DNA from: CAJBLF01 sp964545415
GTDB taxonomy: Bacteria; Patescibacteriota; Gracilibacteria; Absconditabacterales; Absconditicoccaceae
Length of the DNA: 64,000 nt
Direction: 5' to 3'
Assembly (NCBI GenBank): GCA_964545415.1
Contig: CAZJFP010000003.1
Span: 1 to 64,000 of the forward strand
Shown: positions 1 to 9,116 of the stretch, piece by piece
How the letters are laid out: every line of letters starts with the position of its first letter
How positions within the stretch are numbered: position 1 is the stretch's first letter
The notes under the pieces: generated by a model
The model's database searches: none
What the model was told of the DNA's origin: nothing
What the model saw: only the letters and a program-made list of their open reading frames with translations
Program-made: the position numbers and the translations under genes

Positions 1-130
1 ATGAACTAGTTATAATGATTATTTAAATCACTTCAACTACTCTAGACCCTTAAAAATTAATAATTGATAATGTATGAATCGTACACTCACAGACTATAGT
101 GATATACAATAGTCCATTATCAAGCAAATC

Positions 131-166
131 ATTCACTATTCACTATTACCTATTCACTCTTCACTA
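131..166. repeat. Degenerate tandem repeat of ATTCACT
   Basis: The word ATTCACT or close variants (ATTACCT, CTTCACT) follow each other about five times. It is one of several spacers in this window built from repeats of a short word, each with a different word. Confidence 0.6.
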
Positions 167-219
167 ATTTTATAAGGTTTCCTTCAGATTTCGCAAATTA
201 TTTTTCATCGACATCAGGA

Positions 220-247
220 TTGACTTTCATAAGAAAATAAGTATACG
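220..247 (+). promoter_or_regulatory. Putative sigma-70 promoter
   Basis: TTGACT, 16 bases, then TATACG, about 39 bases before the ATG at 286. The -35 box is good and the -10 box is weak. Inferred from sequence only. Confidence 0.35.
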
Positions 248-285
248 AATAGTCCGATACAAAAACCAACAAAAACCATACACAT

Positions 286-723
286 ATGCACAAAAAAACA
301 TTCACCATCATCATGAGCCTATTGGCTTTTTGTATGACAAACTACGTATCAGGACAGAAAAAAGTCATCACCTCGGACTTATCTTATGAACCCGGATGGG
401 AGGTTAAAAGCGATCCGGATCAAATTCCCGGGAAAATTATTTCCTGTCCTATGGTTGATTCGCTGAAACACTTGTATGTCTGGACAGGGAATAGTCCCGT
501 CGACCTGGTGCTCAAAGATTCCGTATGTTTTTATGATCTCTCAGGGAAATACACCGAACGAGGGATCAAAGCGACAAGACATCTGACCGCAATATGGTCC
601 GACAATCAAATGAAATGGGGAATTGTCATCAAAAAATTCCCACTCTGGATCCAATTCGGATACCGGGACGACCAAGGCATGATGGTACTATCAAGAAGAT
701 ACCGGTACGCCAAACATTTCTAA
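286..723 (+). CDS. Secreted protein of unknown function
   Basis: This 145-residue protein has a clear N-terminal signal peptide: a Lys pair, then a hydrophobic core IIMSLLAFCM and a likely cleavage site near residue 23 (VSGQ). The mature part is Trp/Tyr-rich with many beta-prone stretches and no motif I recognise. It uses no UGA for glycine (all are GGN), and its codons (CCCGG, GTCGAC, CTGGTG) are more GC-rich than those of its neighbours. The signal peptide and composition recall Bacteroidota lipoprotein-like exported proteins, so recent transfer is possible but unproven. It is monocistronic: its own promoter lies upstream and a terminator lies 19 bases after the TAA. Confidence 0.75.
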   Translation: MHKKTFTIIMSLLAFCMTNYVSGQKKVITSDLSYEPGWEVKSDPDQIPGKIISCPMVDSLKHLYVWTGNSPVDLVLKDSVCFYDLSGKYTERGIKATRHLTAIWSDNQMKWGIVIKKFPLWIQFGYRDDQGMMVLSRRYRYAKHF

Positions 724-741
724 CAAAAGACAATATATTAT

Positions 742-770
742 AAAGCACAGGTAGTTACTGTGCTTTTTTT
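742..770. terminator. Bidirectional intrinsic terminator
   Basis: GCACAG, a seven-base loop and CTGTGC are preceded by A-rich sequence and followed by a run of seven T. It ends the gene at 286-723 and lies just past the stop of the convergent AAA+ gene, so it may serve both. Confidence 0.8.
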
Positions 771-782
771 GATACAAAATTA

Positions 783-2648
783 TTATTTATTGAAATAATT
801 CCTGCTTCATTTTCTCGCTAATTCTTCTTTCAATTCCTGTATCTTCTCTAGGATAAATTCTTTTCCAATCAGAGATTGTCTATGATAATTAGCTTTTCTT
901 CTAGTATATTCATCAAAGCATTCATTGATGAGCGTAGTGAGTTCATTTTCAGTGAAATGTTCTGTACGATCCAAGATAAAGGAAAGCAGCTGATCTTTTT
1001 TGTCTTTGGTCAATGCTCAGAAGATAAGACTCTTCATGGTGAATGAATCGATAAGTTTGTTGAGAATTTGTTTTCTCTTCGCAAGAGTAAGATCGGGTTT
1101 CCCATGTTCTTTTTTGGTCGCTGATATATCTGCAATCCTTCCTCAGATAAAATCCTCTTGTATAGCAAATTCATGCTTATGTTGGAGATAGAGATAATTG
1201 TATTCTTTGAGGCAAGATTCGATAAGCTGTTTGATAAATTCAGGAGAGAACTTATCCGTAGCTTTTACAAGATCAGGAATAACCTTCTGATCAAAGATTT
1301 TGAGTTTTGCGCGTTTTTCGGCTTTATCGATATAATGGGCAAATAATCTTTCCCTTTCGTTTGCAGAAGGAAGATCGAAAAAAAACTGGTTTTCGAAAAG
1401 ATTGTATTTCATGAAACGGTCATCAAGCATATTTTTTTGATCGATAGCGCCTACGACAATAATATCAAGATCAGATTTTTGGATATTGATGATGTTTGCA
1501 AGCAAGGTCTCAGTAATCTCTATCGAATCAAGATTGAAAGATGGATTACCGACTATTCTCTCGATACCATCCAAAAAGATGATACAAGATCCTCTTGTCG
1601 AAGAAATGTGTTCGATAATCCTAGAAAAGATTTTGGAAAGCATATACTTTTTTGATTCGCTTTCATCTTCTGAAGAAAGATCATGGGCTTGAATATGATA
1701 CATCGTACGATTAATTTCAGAAGCAAGCACCTTTGCAGCGAACGTCTTTCATGTAGCATGATCACCGACAAAAAGGATACTCTTTTGAAATGGTAATCAT
1801 AGTTTTTTGCTCTCAATCTGATGGTTGTATAGAGTGATAAGCCTCTTGAGTTGCTTTTCTATACGAGGATTTGAGATGAAATCATCGAGAGAAACATTAG
1901 GTCAGGAAATCTGATGAGATTTGAGAAATCATTCAGCTTCTTCATGTTCATATTTTTTTTGAAGCTCAATAAGACGTTCTTGATTTTTTTTGAACATATC
2001 CTGGAGTCTTTTCATATCTTTTTCGACAGGATTGATTTCTTTGGCTTTATCTTGCAATAAATTTTGCTTAGTGCTGATAGTCATAAAAGAAAGATAGAGC
2101 TCATTGAGAACTTTTTCATATTTCTGTTGTTCATTATCAACAGTATTTTCTATGATAGCAGTACGTTGTTCAGGAGATAATCAAGCGGGCATCTCCAATG
2201 CAGAGAGCGTATTCCTAAGCTCATTAGCGGTAGTATGAAGAAAAATAATCTGCTGTTGATTGCTAAGAATAGAATTCACATCAGCTATACCATAAAATTG
2301 GAGTTTCTGATTGAAAGTAGCTGTAAGATCTTTGAGTTCATGAAGATCATTGTAATATTGCTCTTTCAGCGTATTGAGCATACTAAACACCTGCTGGAAT
2401 TCATTATCTATCTCAACGGATTCATTCATCTTCTTATCTATCTGTTTTTGGATATTCTCCAATTTTTTCTTAGTGACAGCCTGTTGCAAAATAAAACTCA
2501 GATCTTTTTTGGCTGGTTTGGTGATATCCGTAGACATCTTGGAAAGAGATGAATTTTGGACAGTATTGGATGACTGATCTACAACAGAAGCTTCATTAGT
2601 AATGTCATTGGTTTTTTGACTATCAAGTTTTTCGACCATGATATTCAC
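783..2648 (-). CDS. AAA+ ATPase with N-terminal coiled coil
   Basis: A 621-residue protein, read through several UGA codons. Residues 1 to about 250 are charged and coiled-coil-like. The ATPase core has a Walker A loop GDHATGKT at residues 295-302, whose second glycine (300) is UGA, and a Walker B strand IIFLDGIE near 355-363. In Walker B the usual catalytic Glu right after the Asp is Gly, with a Glu two residues further on, so hydrolysis may be altered. The C-terminal helical part resembles an AAA lid. It looks like the FtsH/VCP-type AAA family, but no protease or substrate domain is visible. If UGA were a stop, the last seven codons after 809 would be lost. It is convergent with the secreted-protein gene and divergent from enolase. 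Confidence 0.85.
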
Positions 2649-2671
2649 GATAAGAATAAAATATAGGTTTT

Positions 2672-2699
2672 TTTATAAATATAAGAAAAATAATGTCAA
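2672..2699 (-). promoter_or_regulatory. Putative promoter of the AAA+ gene
   Basis: On the minus strand TTGACA, 16 bases, TATAAA, ending about 24 bases before the ATG at 2648. Both boxes are close to sigma-70 consensus. Confidence 0.55.
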
Positions 2700-2732
2700 C
2701 GCTATTTTTTCAATAAAGTGATATAGTTTTTC

Positions 2733-2760
2733 TTGCAAAGAAATACGATAAAGCTATAGA
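2733..2760 (+). promoter_or_regulatory. Putative enolase promoter
   Basis: TTGCAA, 16 bases, TATAGA, about 58 bases before the enolase start. Inferred from spacing and similarity to the consensus. Confidence 0.35.
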
Positions 2761-2780
2761 GAACAAAACGGTCAATAGAT

Positions 2781-2810
2781 CGTTTCTTCGTTTAGTCGTT
2801 TTATCGTTTA
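2781..2810. repeat. Degenerate TCGTTTA repeats before enolase
   Basis: Four copies of a word close to TCGTTTA lie directly before the enolase start. Similar words occur before the YgjP gene (5951-5983) and before ychF (9083-9113). No Shine-Dalgarno sequence is present. Confidence 0.6.
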
Positions 2811-2818
2811 ATCATAGT

Positions 2819-4075
2819 ATGATGTACAAAATTCAAGACGTGCACGCGCGCGAAGTACTGGATTCGAGAGGGAATCCTACCGTAGAAGTAGAAGTGACTT
2901 TGGACAACGGCACCATGGGAAGAGCTATCGTTCCGTCAGGAGCATCCACCGGAATTCATGAAGCGCTCGAATTGAGAGACGGAGACGCTGCTAGATATCT
3001 AGGGAAAGGAACGCTCACCGCAGTAAACAACGTGAATACAACTATCAAAAATGAAATAATCGGAAAAGAATTCGCTGACTACAGAGCGCTCGATGAAACA
3101 CTTATAAAACTTGATGGAACGCCTACGAAATCTAAATTAGGAGCGAATGCAATCTTGGGAACATCTATGGCGTTCACCGTAGCTTGCGCCAAGACAGAGA
3201 AGAAATGGATCTATGAATATGTCTGAGAAGGACAAGGTACTACGTTACCATTCCCTATGATGAATATCTTGAACGGTGGATCACATGCAGACAACAATGT
3301 AGATATCCAAGAGTTCATGATCGTTCCCGTAGGTGCACCGAACTTCACCGAAGGATTGAGGATGGGAGCTGAAGTATTCCATCACTTGAAGAAGATTTTG
3401 AAAGAAAAAAACTACAACACCGGAGTCGGAGACGAAGGAGGATACGCACCAAATCTTTGAAGCAACGAAGAAGCGTTGCAAGTCATCATGCAAGCGATCG
3501 AGAAAGCAGGATACACAGGCAAGATCAAGTTAGCGCTCGACTGCGCAGCATCTGAATTTTATAAGGATGGAAATTACGTTCTTGAAGGAGAAGGCAAGAC
3601 CTTGAACTACAACGAACTCGTAGAGCTGTATAAATCTCGAGTAGAAAAATATCCGATCATCTCTATCGAAGACGGAATGGCGGAAGATGATTTTGACGGA
3701 CGAAAAGCGTTGACCGTAGCATTGAAAGAAAAGATCATGCTCGTCGGAGATGATTTGTTCGTAACAAATATGGAAAGATTGCAGATGGGTATCGATCAGA
3801 ATATGGCAAACGCAATTCTCATAAAATTAAATCAGATTGGATCAGTGTCCGAAACTGTTGACTGCGTACGTATGGCTCAACAACACGGTATGAACGCTAT
3901 CATGTCGCACAGATCAGGAGAGACGGAAGATACCTTCATCGCAGATTTAGCGGTAGCATTGAACACCGGATTCATCAAGACCGGTTCAGCATCTAGAACA
4001 GACAGAATAGCTAAATACAATCAGCTCTTGAGAATCGAAGAGAAACTGGCTGGAACAAGCAGATACGGAAAATAA
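2819..4075 (+). CDS. eno: Enolase (phosphopyruvate hydratase)
   Basis: Interconverts 2-phosphoglycerate and phosphoenolpyruvate in lower glycolysis, in the cytoplasm. The 418 residues carry the family landmarks: HAREVLDSRGNPTVEVE at the N-terminus, the SGASTG loop, the catalytic lysine region ILIKLNQIGS, and the signature SHRSGETEDTFIADLAV. Length is close to the usual 420-435. Two conserved glycines (residues 136 and 214) are UGA, so the standard code splits the gene into three pieces. Two ATG codons lie in a row at 2819 and 2822; either could start. It is monocistronic, with a promoter-like sequence upstream and a terminator downstream. Confidence 0.97.
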
Positions 4076-4104
4076 CATTCACAAATATACATCAAAAATA
4101 TATG

Positions 4105-4139
4105 AAAAACCTGTAAGTAAAAACGCCTACAGGTTTTTT
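4105..4139. terminator. Terminator after enolase
   Basis: ACCTGTA and TACAGGT form a seven-base stem flanked by A and T runs. The stop of the convergent small gene (4127) lies inside it, so it probably works in both directions. Confidence 0.75.
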
Positions 4140-4375
4140 GCTTCCTCTGCCAAAGCAGCAAGGAAAATGTTGTAAACAGTCTGATCCGAAAGGAAACAGA
4201 TTTTTTTCTTTTTGAAGAACTCACGAGGAGAAGAAGTATTCACTTCACACATCATAGCAAGAATCTTCTGAAGAAATTCTTTGGTGATATCACGTTCACG
4301 CACAACAAACACCTGATCCGCAATTCCAAATGAGCAACCAAACTGTTCCAGAGCAACGAGATTTGCCATATACAA
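4127..4375 (-). CDS. Small protein of unknown function
   Basis: An 82-residue reading frame ending in TAG inside the enolase terminator. It starts MYMANLV; the second Met (80 residues) is equally possible. The sequence has mixed hydrophobic helices and a basic patch FFKKKK, with no recognised domain. Support is limited: it has a promoter-like sequence upstream, protein-like composition and fills an otherwise empty gap. It contains no UGA. Confidence 0.5.
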   Translation of the reverse strand: MYMANLVALEQFGCSFGIADQVFVVRERDITKEFLQKILAMMCEVNTSSPREFFKKKKICFLSDQTVYNIFLAALAEEAKNL

Positions 4376-4398
4376 TAATTTTATGTATTCGTAATATA

Positions 4399-4426
4399 TC
4401 TATAATGAAAAAGAAAGAAAAGTCAA
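4399..4426 (-). promoter_or_regulatory. Putative promoter of the small gene
   Basis: Minus strand TTGACT, 16 bases, TATAGA, about 24 bases before the ATG at 4375. Confidence 0.3.
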
Positions 4427-4511
4427 CACATTATATCAAGTAAAGAACGATACTTTTGGAGAAGAAACGTTCATGATATATACTTAAATATCTTTTATCT
4501 ATCGCTCATAT

Positions 4512-5918
4512 ATGTCTATCAACGATCTCAACAAAAAAATCACGGAACCACGCATATTGGACACAATAGATCAGAAAAAATCAACCACTCAAGAGTTGAT
4601 CAAGAATTTAAATATCCACGAAAATTATGAACATTCTAAACTCACCGAATATGAAACCAAACAGATCATAGAACAACTTGAACAAATAGACCTAGAAAAA
4701 GATCGACATTCCAAATGATCGGAATGAGTGATCTTCAAAATCCATATAATGGATAAGCATGGACAATCCAAAGAATATGTCGCAGCAAAAAAAAGATACG
4801 ACAACAATCCTGATAACGAACGAAAAATCCATAAAAAAGTGGAAGATATCGTAAACACAACAATGCCGGATTCGATAGTCAAAGTGCCAGAGCTCAAAGC
4901 AGTAGTAACACTCAATAGTATGGAAAGATTCATTATTATGGAATTCGTAAATGGAAAGACGCTCTATCAAATGGAGTTGGAAGAAATATTCAAAAGACGA
5001 AATATTCCTACGGGGGAATTTCAAAGCGATATAGAAGCAGAGGGAGTGTTTTCCAAAATGTTGAATCTCGATCCTATGAGCCAAAAAGATGCTGAGCAAA
5101 TCCAAAAAAAATATTATCAAGAAATGAAATGGATCAAATTATTTACACCAGAACAAGGAAAAAAATACAAGGAAGAAATCAAAAAATTTTTACAAGAAAT
5201 ACACAAAGAAGGAGTCTATCATAGAGATGGATCCAATCCGAGAAACATCATGATCACACCGGAAGGAGAAATCTACGTCATAGATTTTTGAAAATCGACA
5301 TGGAGAGAAAAGGGAGACAGAGATGAAAAAAACATTTATGAAACACAGGAGTGAGAAAAGATGATAGGAATCTATCCGAGAGATGAAGAAATTATTGCAG
5401 AGATAGCATGACTGACAAAAGATGAGGAAGATATGGAAATGGAAGCGTACAAGGAAGAACAAAAGCAAAAAAACAAAATAATACAATCAGACAGATCAAT
5501 ATTTGAATATCTGAAAGAAATTCCAACTGCATGGATGAAAAATCAGAATAAAACGGAAACTATGAAAGAAAAAATAGCACGTCAATCCAGGCTATCAAAA
5601 AAAATCTCACTGTATCAACTAGAAGAGACAAAAACAAAAGAAGAATTGATCATATTGATATTGGCACAAAGCAAAGCAAACATCGATGAAGTATTGCTGC
5701 AGATATACAACAGGGAAAAAACACTTGAAAATGAAATAAAAACAGAAAGAACAAAGCAGCAACAGACACCAAGACATCTCTTGCAAACAAACGACAAAAA
5801 AGGAATCGAGGACCACAAATTGCATTACGAAAAAAAAATTCAGAAAATACAGAAAAAACTGGACAGAGTAAACGACATAGAAAATTTCATGATCTATCTC
5901 AAAACAAGAATGCAATAA
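4512..5918 (+). CDS. Protein-kinase-like protein
   Basis: A 468-residue protein with the ordered motifs of the protein kinase fold. There is a glycine-rich loop GSEGVIFKI at 69-77, a VAAK lysine at 93, a hinge IIMEFVNGKTL near 140-150, a catalytic loop HRDGSNPRN at 237-245 and a DFG motif at 258-260. Both loop glycines (69, 72) and the DFG glycine (260) are encoded by UGA, so the standard code destroys the domain. The catalytic loop has Asp239 and Asn245 in the right spacing, so activity is likely. The region after about 285 is highly charged and probably coiled coil. Substrate and subfamily (Ser/Thr kinase, RIO-like or small-molecule kinase) cannot be told. It stands alone between intergenic gaps. 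Confidence 0.8.
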
Positions 5919-5950
5919 AATATCATTGCCTTAATCATACCAAAACATAT

Positions 5951-5983
5951 AGTCGTTTCATCGTTTGTTCTTTTTTTCGTTTA
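5951..5983. repeat. Degenerate TCGTTT repeats before the YgjP gene
   Basis: Three to four imperfect copies of TCGTTTN directly before the ATG at 5992, resembling the repeats before enolase and ychF. Confidence 0.5.
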
Positions 5984-5991
5984 AGCATTAT

Positions 5992-6591
5992 ATGCATATA
6001 GAATACAAACACATCAGACACGGCTACGCTAGAATAGATAAGGAAGGAAACCTCCTCGTCACTATTCCGCTATATAAAAAAAATGATCAGTACTTCATCG
6101 ACGAGCTGACAAAAAAAGGGCAGCAACTTCTCCATCGCTACAACAAGCGCACCCAAATCACACCAATAAAAAAAGATTCAATATTGCTCTTTGGGGAAGA
6201 AATCCCGATGGAAGAGATCAAAAAACAATATCCCAAATACTTTTCAAATGCTAAATTCCAGATTTCAAATTCCAAAGTATTAAAATCTATTTTGGAAGAG
6301 TATTCAACTCCTCTAGCACGAAAATACAGTGAAAAGATAGGAATAGCATACAAAAAACTCAGTTTCAGAAAAACGAAATCCAAACGATGATCCTGTACCT
6401 ATGACCAAAAAATCTCTCTGAACCTCGATCTCGTTCACCTCCCAACCAAATACATCAAGTACGTCATCATCCATGAATGCTGTCATCTCAAACAAAAAAA
6501 TCATAGCAAAAAATTTCGAGACTTAGTGGAATCATTTTGTCCCGACTGTAAGGAGACCAAAAAAGAACTAAAAAAATTTGTGTTAAAATAA
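5992..6591 (+). CDS. YgjP/DUF45-type zinc metallohydrolase
   Basis: A 199-residue protein of the YgjP family, small cytoplasmic putative zinc proteases related to SprT/M48. The C-terminal core carries HECCH at residues 161-165 followed by NHSKKF with a third His at 171, the expected zinc ligands. The N-terminal half (IEYKHIRHGYARI) matches the family's start. The end PDCKETKKELKKF is typical. I chose ATG 5992 rather than an upstream TTG at 5965 because the family begins here. The UGA at about residue 134 precedes the catalytic domain, so the standard code would remove it. The substrate is unknown. Confidence 0.85.
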
Positions 6592-6615
6592 TTTGTGTTA
6601 AGAGGAAAAATACAT

Positions 6616-7119
6616 ATGATAAGCAGTATTTTATTTGATTATGTCTCAGACATGGAACAAGACAAAAACAAAGAGCTTGGTGATGAGCAGATATATTTCC
6701 TTCATCAAAAAAACGTGGAGATAATCCAGAAAACCAAAAAAGATATCGTTGAGGAGCTCAATAATTTTATACAGACACCACAAAACCTACTACAAATGAA
6801 CAACAAAGATTTCAACGAAACATTGATAACCAACTACAAGCCATTCATAGGAAGAATAGCATATGAAACATTTGTAGACAAACGATGTGACTATGAAGAC
6901 ACAAAAAAAGAAGTATTGAAAAGAATAGAAAAATTAAAAAAAGATGAAGAGATATGAACATTGATCAAAATGTTAGAAATATTCAGAGAAGAAGCTATCA
7001 ATACAACCAACTTTATAAAATTCTATCGCATCATCAGTCTCTTCATCCAAAAAGGCAAAGAGCATACTCACCAAATAAAAGATATCAAAGATACTATAAA
7101 CGACATCACCATGAACTAA
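6616..7119 (+). CDS. Uncharacterised helical protein
   Basis: A 167-residue charged, mostly helical protein with one UGA (codon at 6955) and no domain I recognise. The ATG at 6616 is preferred to the GTG at 6595 because AGAGGA lies seven bases upstream, one of the few Shine-Dalgarno-like sequences in this window. The gene starts 24 bases after the YgjP gene and ends 15 bases before rlmE, so the three are probably co-transcribed. The spacer before it contains ATTTGTGTTAA twice, the first copy covering the end of the YgjP gene. Confidence 0.65.
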
Positions 7120-7134
7120 GAAACCATTCATTCT

Positions 7135-7758
7135 ATGACAAAAAAACGTATGACATTCAAATTCAACTTCCAAGACCATTATTTCAAACAAGCAAAAAAA
7201 AAATGATACAAAGCGAGAAGCGCTTTCAAACTCGAGGAGCTGCAAGACAAGTTCCATCTTTTCGATAAAGGGACAAAAACAATCATCGATGTAGGATGCG
7301 CGCCAGGAAGCCGGATGCAATACGCAGCGAACCAAATGAAAAAAAATAAAAACTCTGATTTCAAAATCATTGGATTCGATCTCAAGGACGTAAATCTCAA
7401 CATCCCGAATGTAAAGACCTACGTCGCCGATATTACAGACGAAGGAAAGATAAAAAAAATTCTTGCAGAAAACAATATAGAAAAAGTTGACCTCATCCAA
7501 TCTGATATGGCACCCAACACTATTTGAATAAAAGAAATAGACGCAATGAGATTATTTGAACTCATTGATAGTATGAAACGGATGATCAAAGAGCTTTTGA
7601 AACCGGAAGGGAAATTCGTCATGAAACTCTTCATGGGACCAGGATTCGAGGAGTTCGTCAAAGAGATGAAAATGGAATTCTGAGGAAAACATATCAAAAC
7701 ACTGAAACCGCAATCTACCAGAAAAGAAAGCAAAGAAATTTATATAGTGAAAATATAA
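7135..7758 (+). CDS. rlmE: 23S rRNA 2'-O-methyltransferase RlmE (FtsJ)
   Basis: Methylates the 2'-hydroxyl of a uridine in the ribosomal A-loop (U2552 in E. coli) with S-adenosylmethionine. The 207 residues match the family length. The SAM loop is VGCAPGSRMQ, and the KDKE catalytic tetrad appears as Lys32 (SAFKLEEL), Asp124 (QSDMAPN), Lys164 (FVMKLF) and Glu201 (ESKEIYIV), close to the E. coli positions. Three glycines (24, 131, 183) are UGA. It is separated from the next gene by only six bases. Confidence 0.93.
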
Positions 7759-7764
7759 TATACC

Positions 7765-8778
7765 ATGACACAATTAAAACAACATCCCAAAGGACGGATA
7801 CCAGCAATCATAGCAACAACAGGAGACATTATTATTTGTATCATCAAATTCATAGGGTTTTTTATGTCATGATCAGCTTCATTATTTTCGGAAGCAATTC
7901 ATAGTATCGCTGATGTTTCAAATCAAACCTTACTCATCATAGGCGTAAAACGTTCAGAAAAGGAAGCGAGCAAAACATTCATCTACGGACACAAGAGGGA
8001 AAGATTTTTGCGAGGGATGATAGCTGCATGCGGAATATTTTTTGTATGAGCCAGCGTAACAATATATAAGGGAATAAACAACCTTGTACTACAAAATGAC
8101 ATAGAGATAAGTATATGGACATTTATCATCCTAAGTATCTCATGTATCATGTCCATCATTACACTCATCATATCCATAAAAGAGATCAAAAAAAATACAC
8201 AACACGACAAACGGAAAAATATTATAGAGTATGCAGATCCGATAACATTAGCAGTAGCATATCAAGACATCATAGCAGTAATAGGAATAGTGGTAGCAAG
8301 TATATGATTAACTATTTCCTATGTTACAAAAGATTCCAAACGAGATTCTATAGCATCGATAATCATAGGACTATTGCTCGCATATGTAGCGATTACACTT
8401 ATAAGAAAAAATAGTAGATTTCTTATAGGGCAAACCATACCAACAGAAATCAAAGAAGGTATCATAGAGATATTATTACAAGATGAAATCATAGACAAAG
8501 TATTGGATTTCAAATCCACGATGATCGATATGGATACCTATCAGATCAAATGTGAGATAGAATGCAACGGAACAGGACTATTGAAAATCATCAACAGAAA
8601 TAATTTTTTGAAAAATGAATATGAAGAAGTCAAAGAAAGCTACGCAGATTTTCTGGAGTTCTGTGTCGACTATACGAGAAGAGTACCGAGAATTATAGGA
8701 ACCAAAATCGATGCGGTAGAGAAGAAGATCAAGGAGAAATTCCCGCAAGTGAGACATATAGATATCGAAATCAACTAA
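7765..8778 (+). CDS. Cation diffusion facilitator (CDF) transporter
   Basis: A 337-residue inner-membrane divalent-cation/proton antiporter of the CDF family. Membrane segments are visible from about residue 13 to 230, followed by a soluble C-terminal domain. Segment 2 reads SGSASLFSEAIHSIADVSNQ, with the metal-site HSIAD but Glu-Ala in place of the usual first Asp. This wording and the following YGHKRERF resemble the ZnT9 (SLC30A9) branch more than FieF or CzcD; that placement is from memory and needs a tree. At least five glycines in the membrane part are UGA. It directly follows rlmE and ends the operon. Confidence 0.85.
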
Positions 8779-8800
8779 ATAGAGAAAAATAATCTTGAGC

Positions 8801-8935
8801 CATGACTCCACCAACCAAGACACACCCGCCAAATGCACGCCACGAGATAGTGATATGTCCGGTAACGAAGCATTCGCGTAGAACGAGACGGAGTGGGTCC
8901 CGCCACAGGTGGGACGGAGGCGAGTTGGTAGATAA
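8801..8935. ncRNA. Candidate structured RNA or palindromic element
   Basis: The island is clearly more GC-rich than its surroundings. ACCAAC (8810-8815) can pair with GTTGGT (8924-8929), CGCC (8827-8830) with GGCG (8919-8922), AATGC (8832-8836) with GCATT (8870-8874), and GTCCCGCC with GGTGGGAC (8897-8915, three-base loop). Nested pairing in an AT-rich genome suggests a folded RNA or a mobile palindromic repeat. The strand and family are unknown. Confidence 0.3.
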
Positions 8936-8986
8936 TGCATACATGAAATATCATTCCGGAGTATTGCATTTGGCTAGATTTTTTTG

Positions 8987-9017
8987 TTTACTTTTTGCAG
9001 CAATGGCAAAAAGTAAA
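8987..9017. repeat. Perfect 12-base inverted repeat
   Basis: TTTACTTTTTGC and GCAAAAAGTAAA are separated by seven bases. No T run follows on the plus strand, so a plain terminator is doubtful. Confidence 0.7.
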
Positions 9018-9082
9018 TCGGGGTTTGGGGTGAAACGCCCAAAAAGAAAAATACAATTTGTAATTCACCACCAATTCCATAA

Positions 9083-9113
9083 TCATTTTATCGTTTTATC
9101 GTTTAGTCGTTTA
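9083..9113. repeat. Degenerate TCGTTTA repeats before ychF
   Basis: Four imperfect copies of ATCGTTTTA/TCGTTTA run up to four bases before the ychF ATG. They are similar to the repeats before enolase. Confidence 0.55.
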
Positions 9114-9116
9114 GGT

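Larger units (their letters stand above)
1..285. other. AT-rich intergenic region
   Basis: No open reading frame of interest is seen here. The stretch is AT-rich, holds a degenerate tandem repeat (131-166) and ends with a plausible promoter (220-247) for the gene starting at 286. The upstream neighbour lies outside the window. Confidence 0.6.
8779..9116. other. 338-base intergenic region rich in inverted repeats
   Basis: No convincing gene. The region contains a GC-rich island with nested inverted repeats (8801-8935), a further imperfect inverted repeat (8934-8942 with 8961-8970), a strong 12-base hairpin (8987-9017), a TTGGG/CCCAA hairpin (9024-9043), and TCGTTTA-type repeats just before ychF. 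Confidence 0.7.

Noticed and set aside
2819..4075. Enolase and many other genes as broken pseudogenes
   Set aside because: All breaks are TGA at conserved glycine positions in one constant frame; no frameshifts or TAA/TAG breaks are seen.
5965..5991. TTG start for the YgjP gene
   Set aside because: It would translate the upstream repeat into a Phe-rich leader; ATG 5992 fits the family start.
8801..8935. tRNA gene in the GC-rich island
   Set aside because: No acceptor/T-arm pattern (GGTTCGAATCC-like) or anticodon stem fits.
8802..9116. N-terminal extension of YchF from 8802
   Set aside because: The open frame crosses inverted repeats and TCGTTTA repeats; the family starts at MKIGIVGLPNVGKS at 9117.
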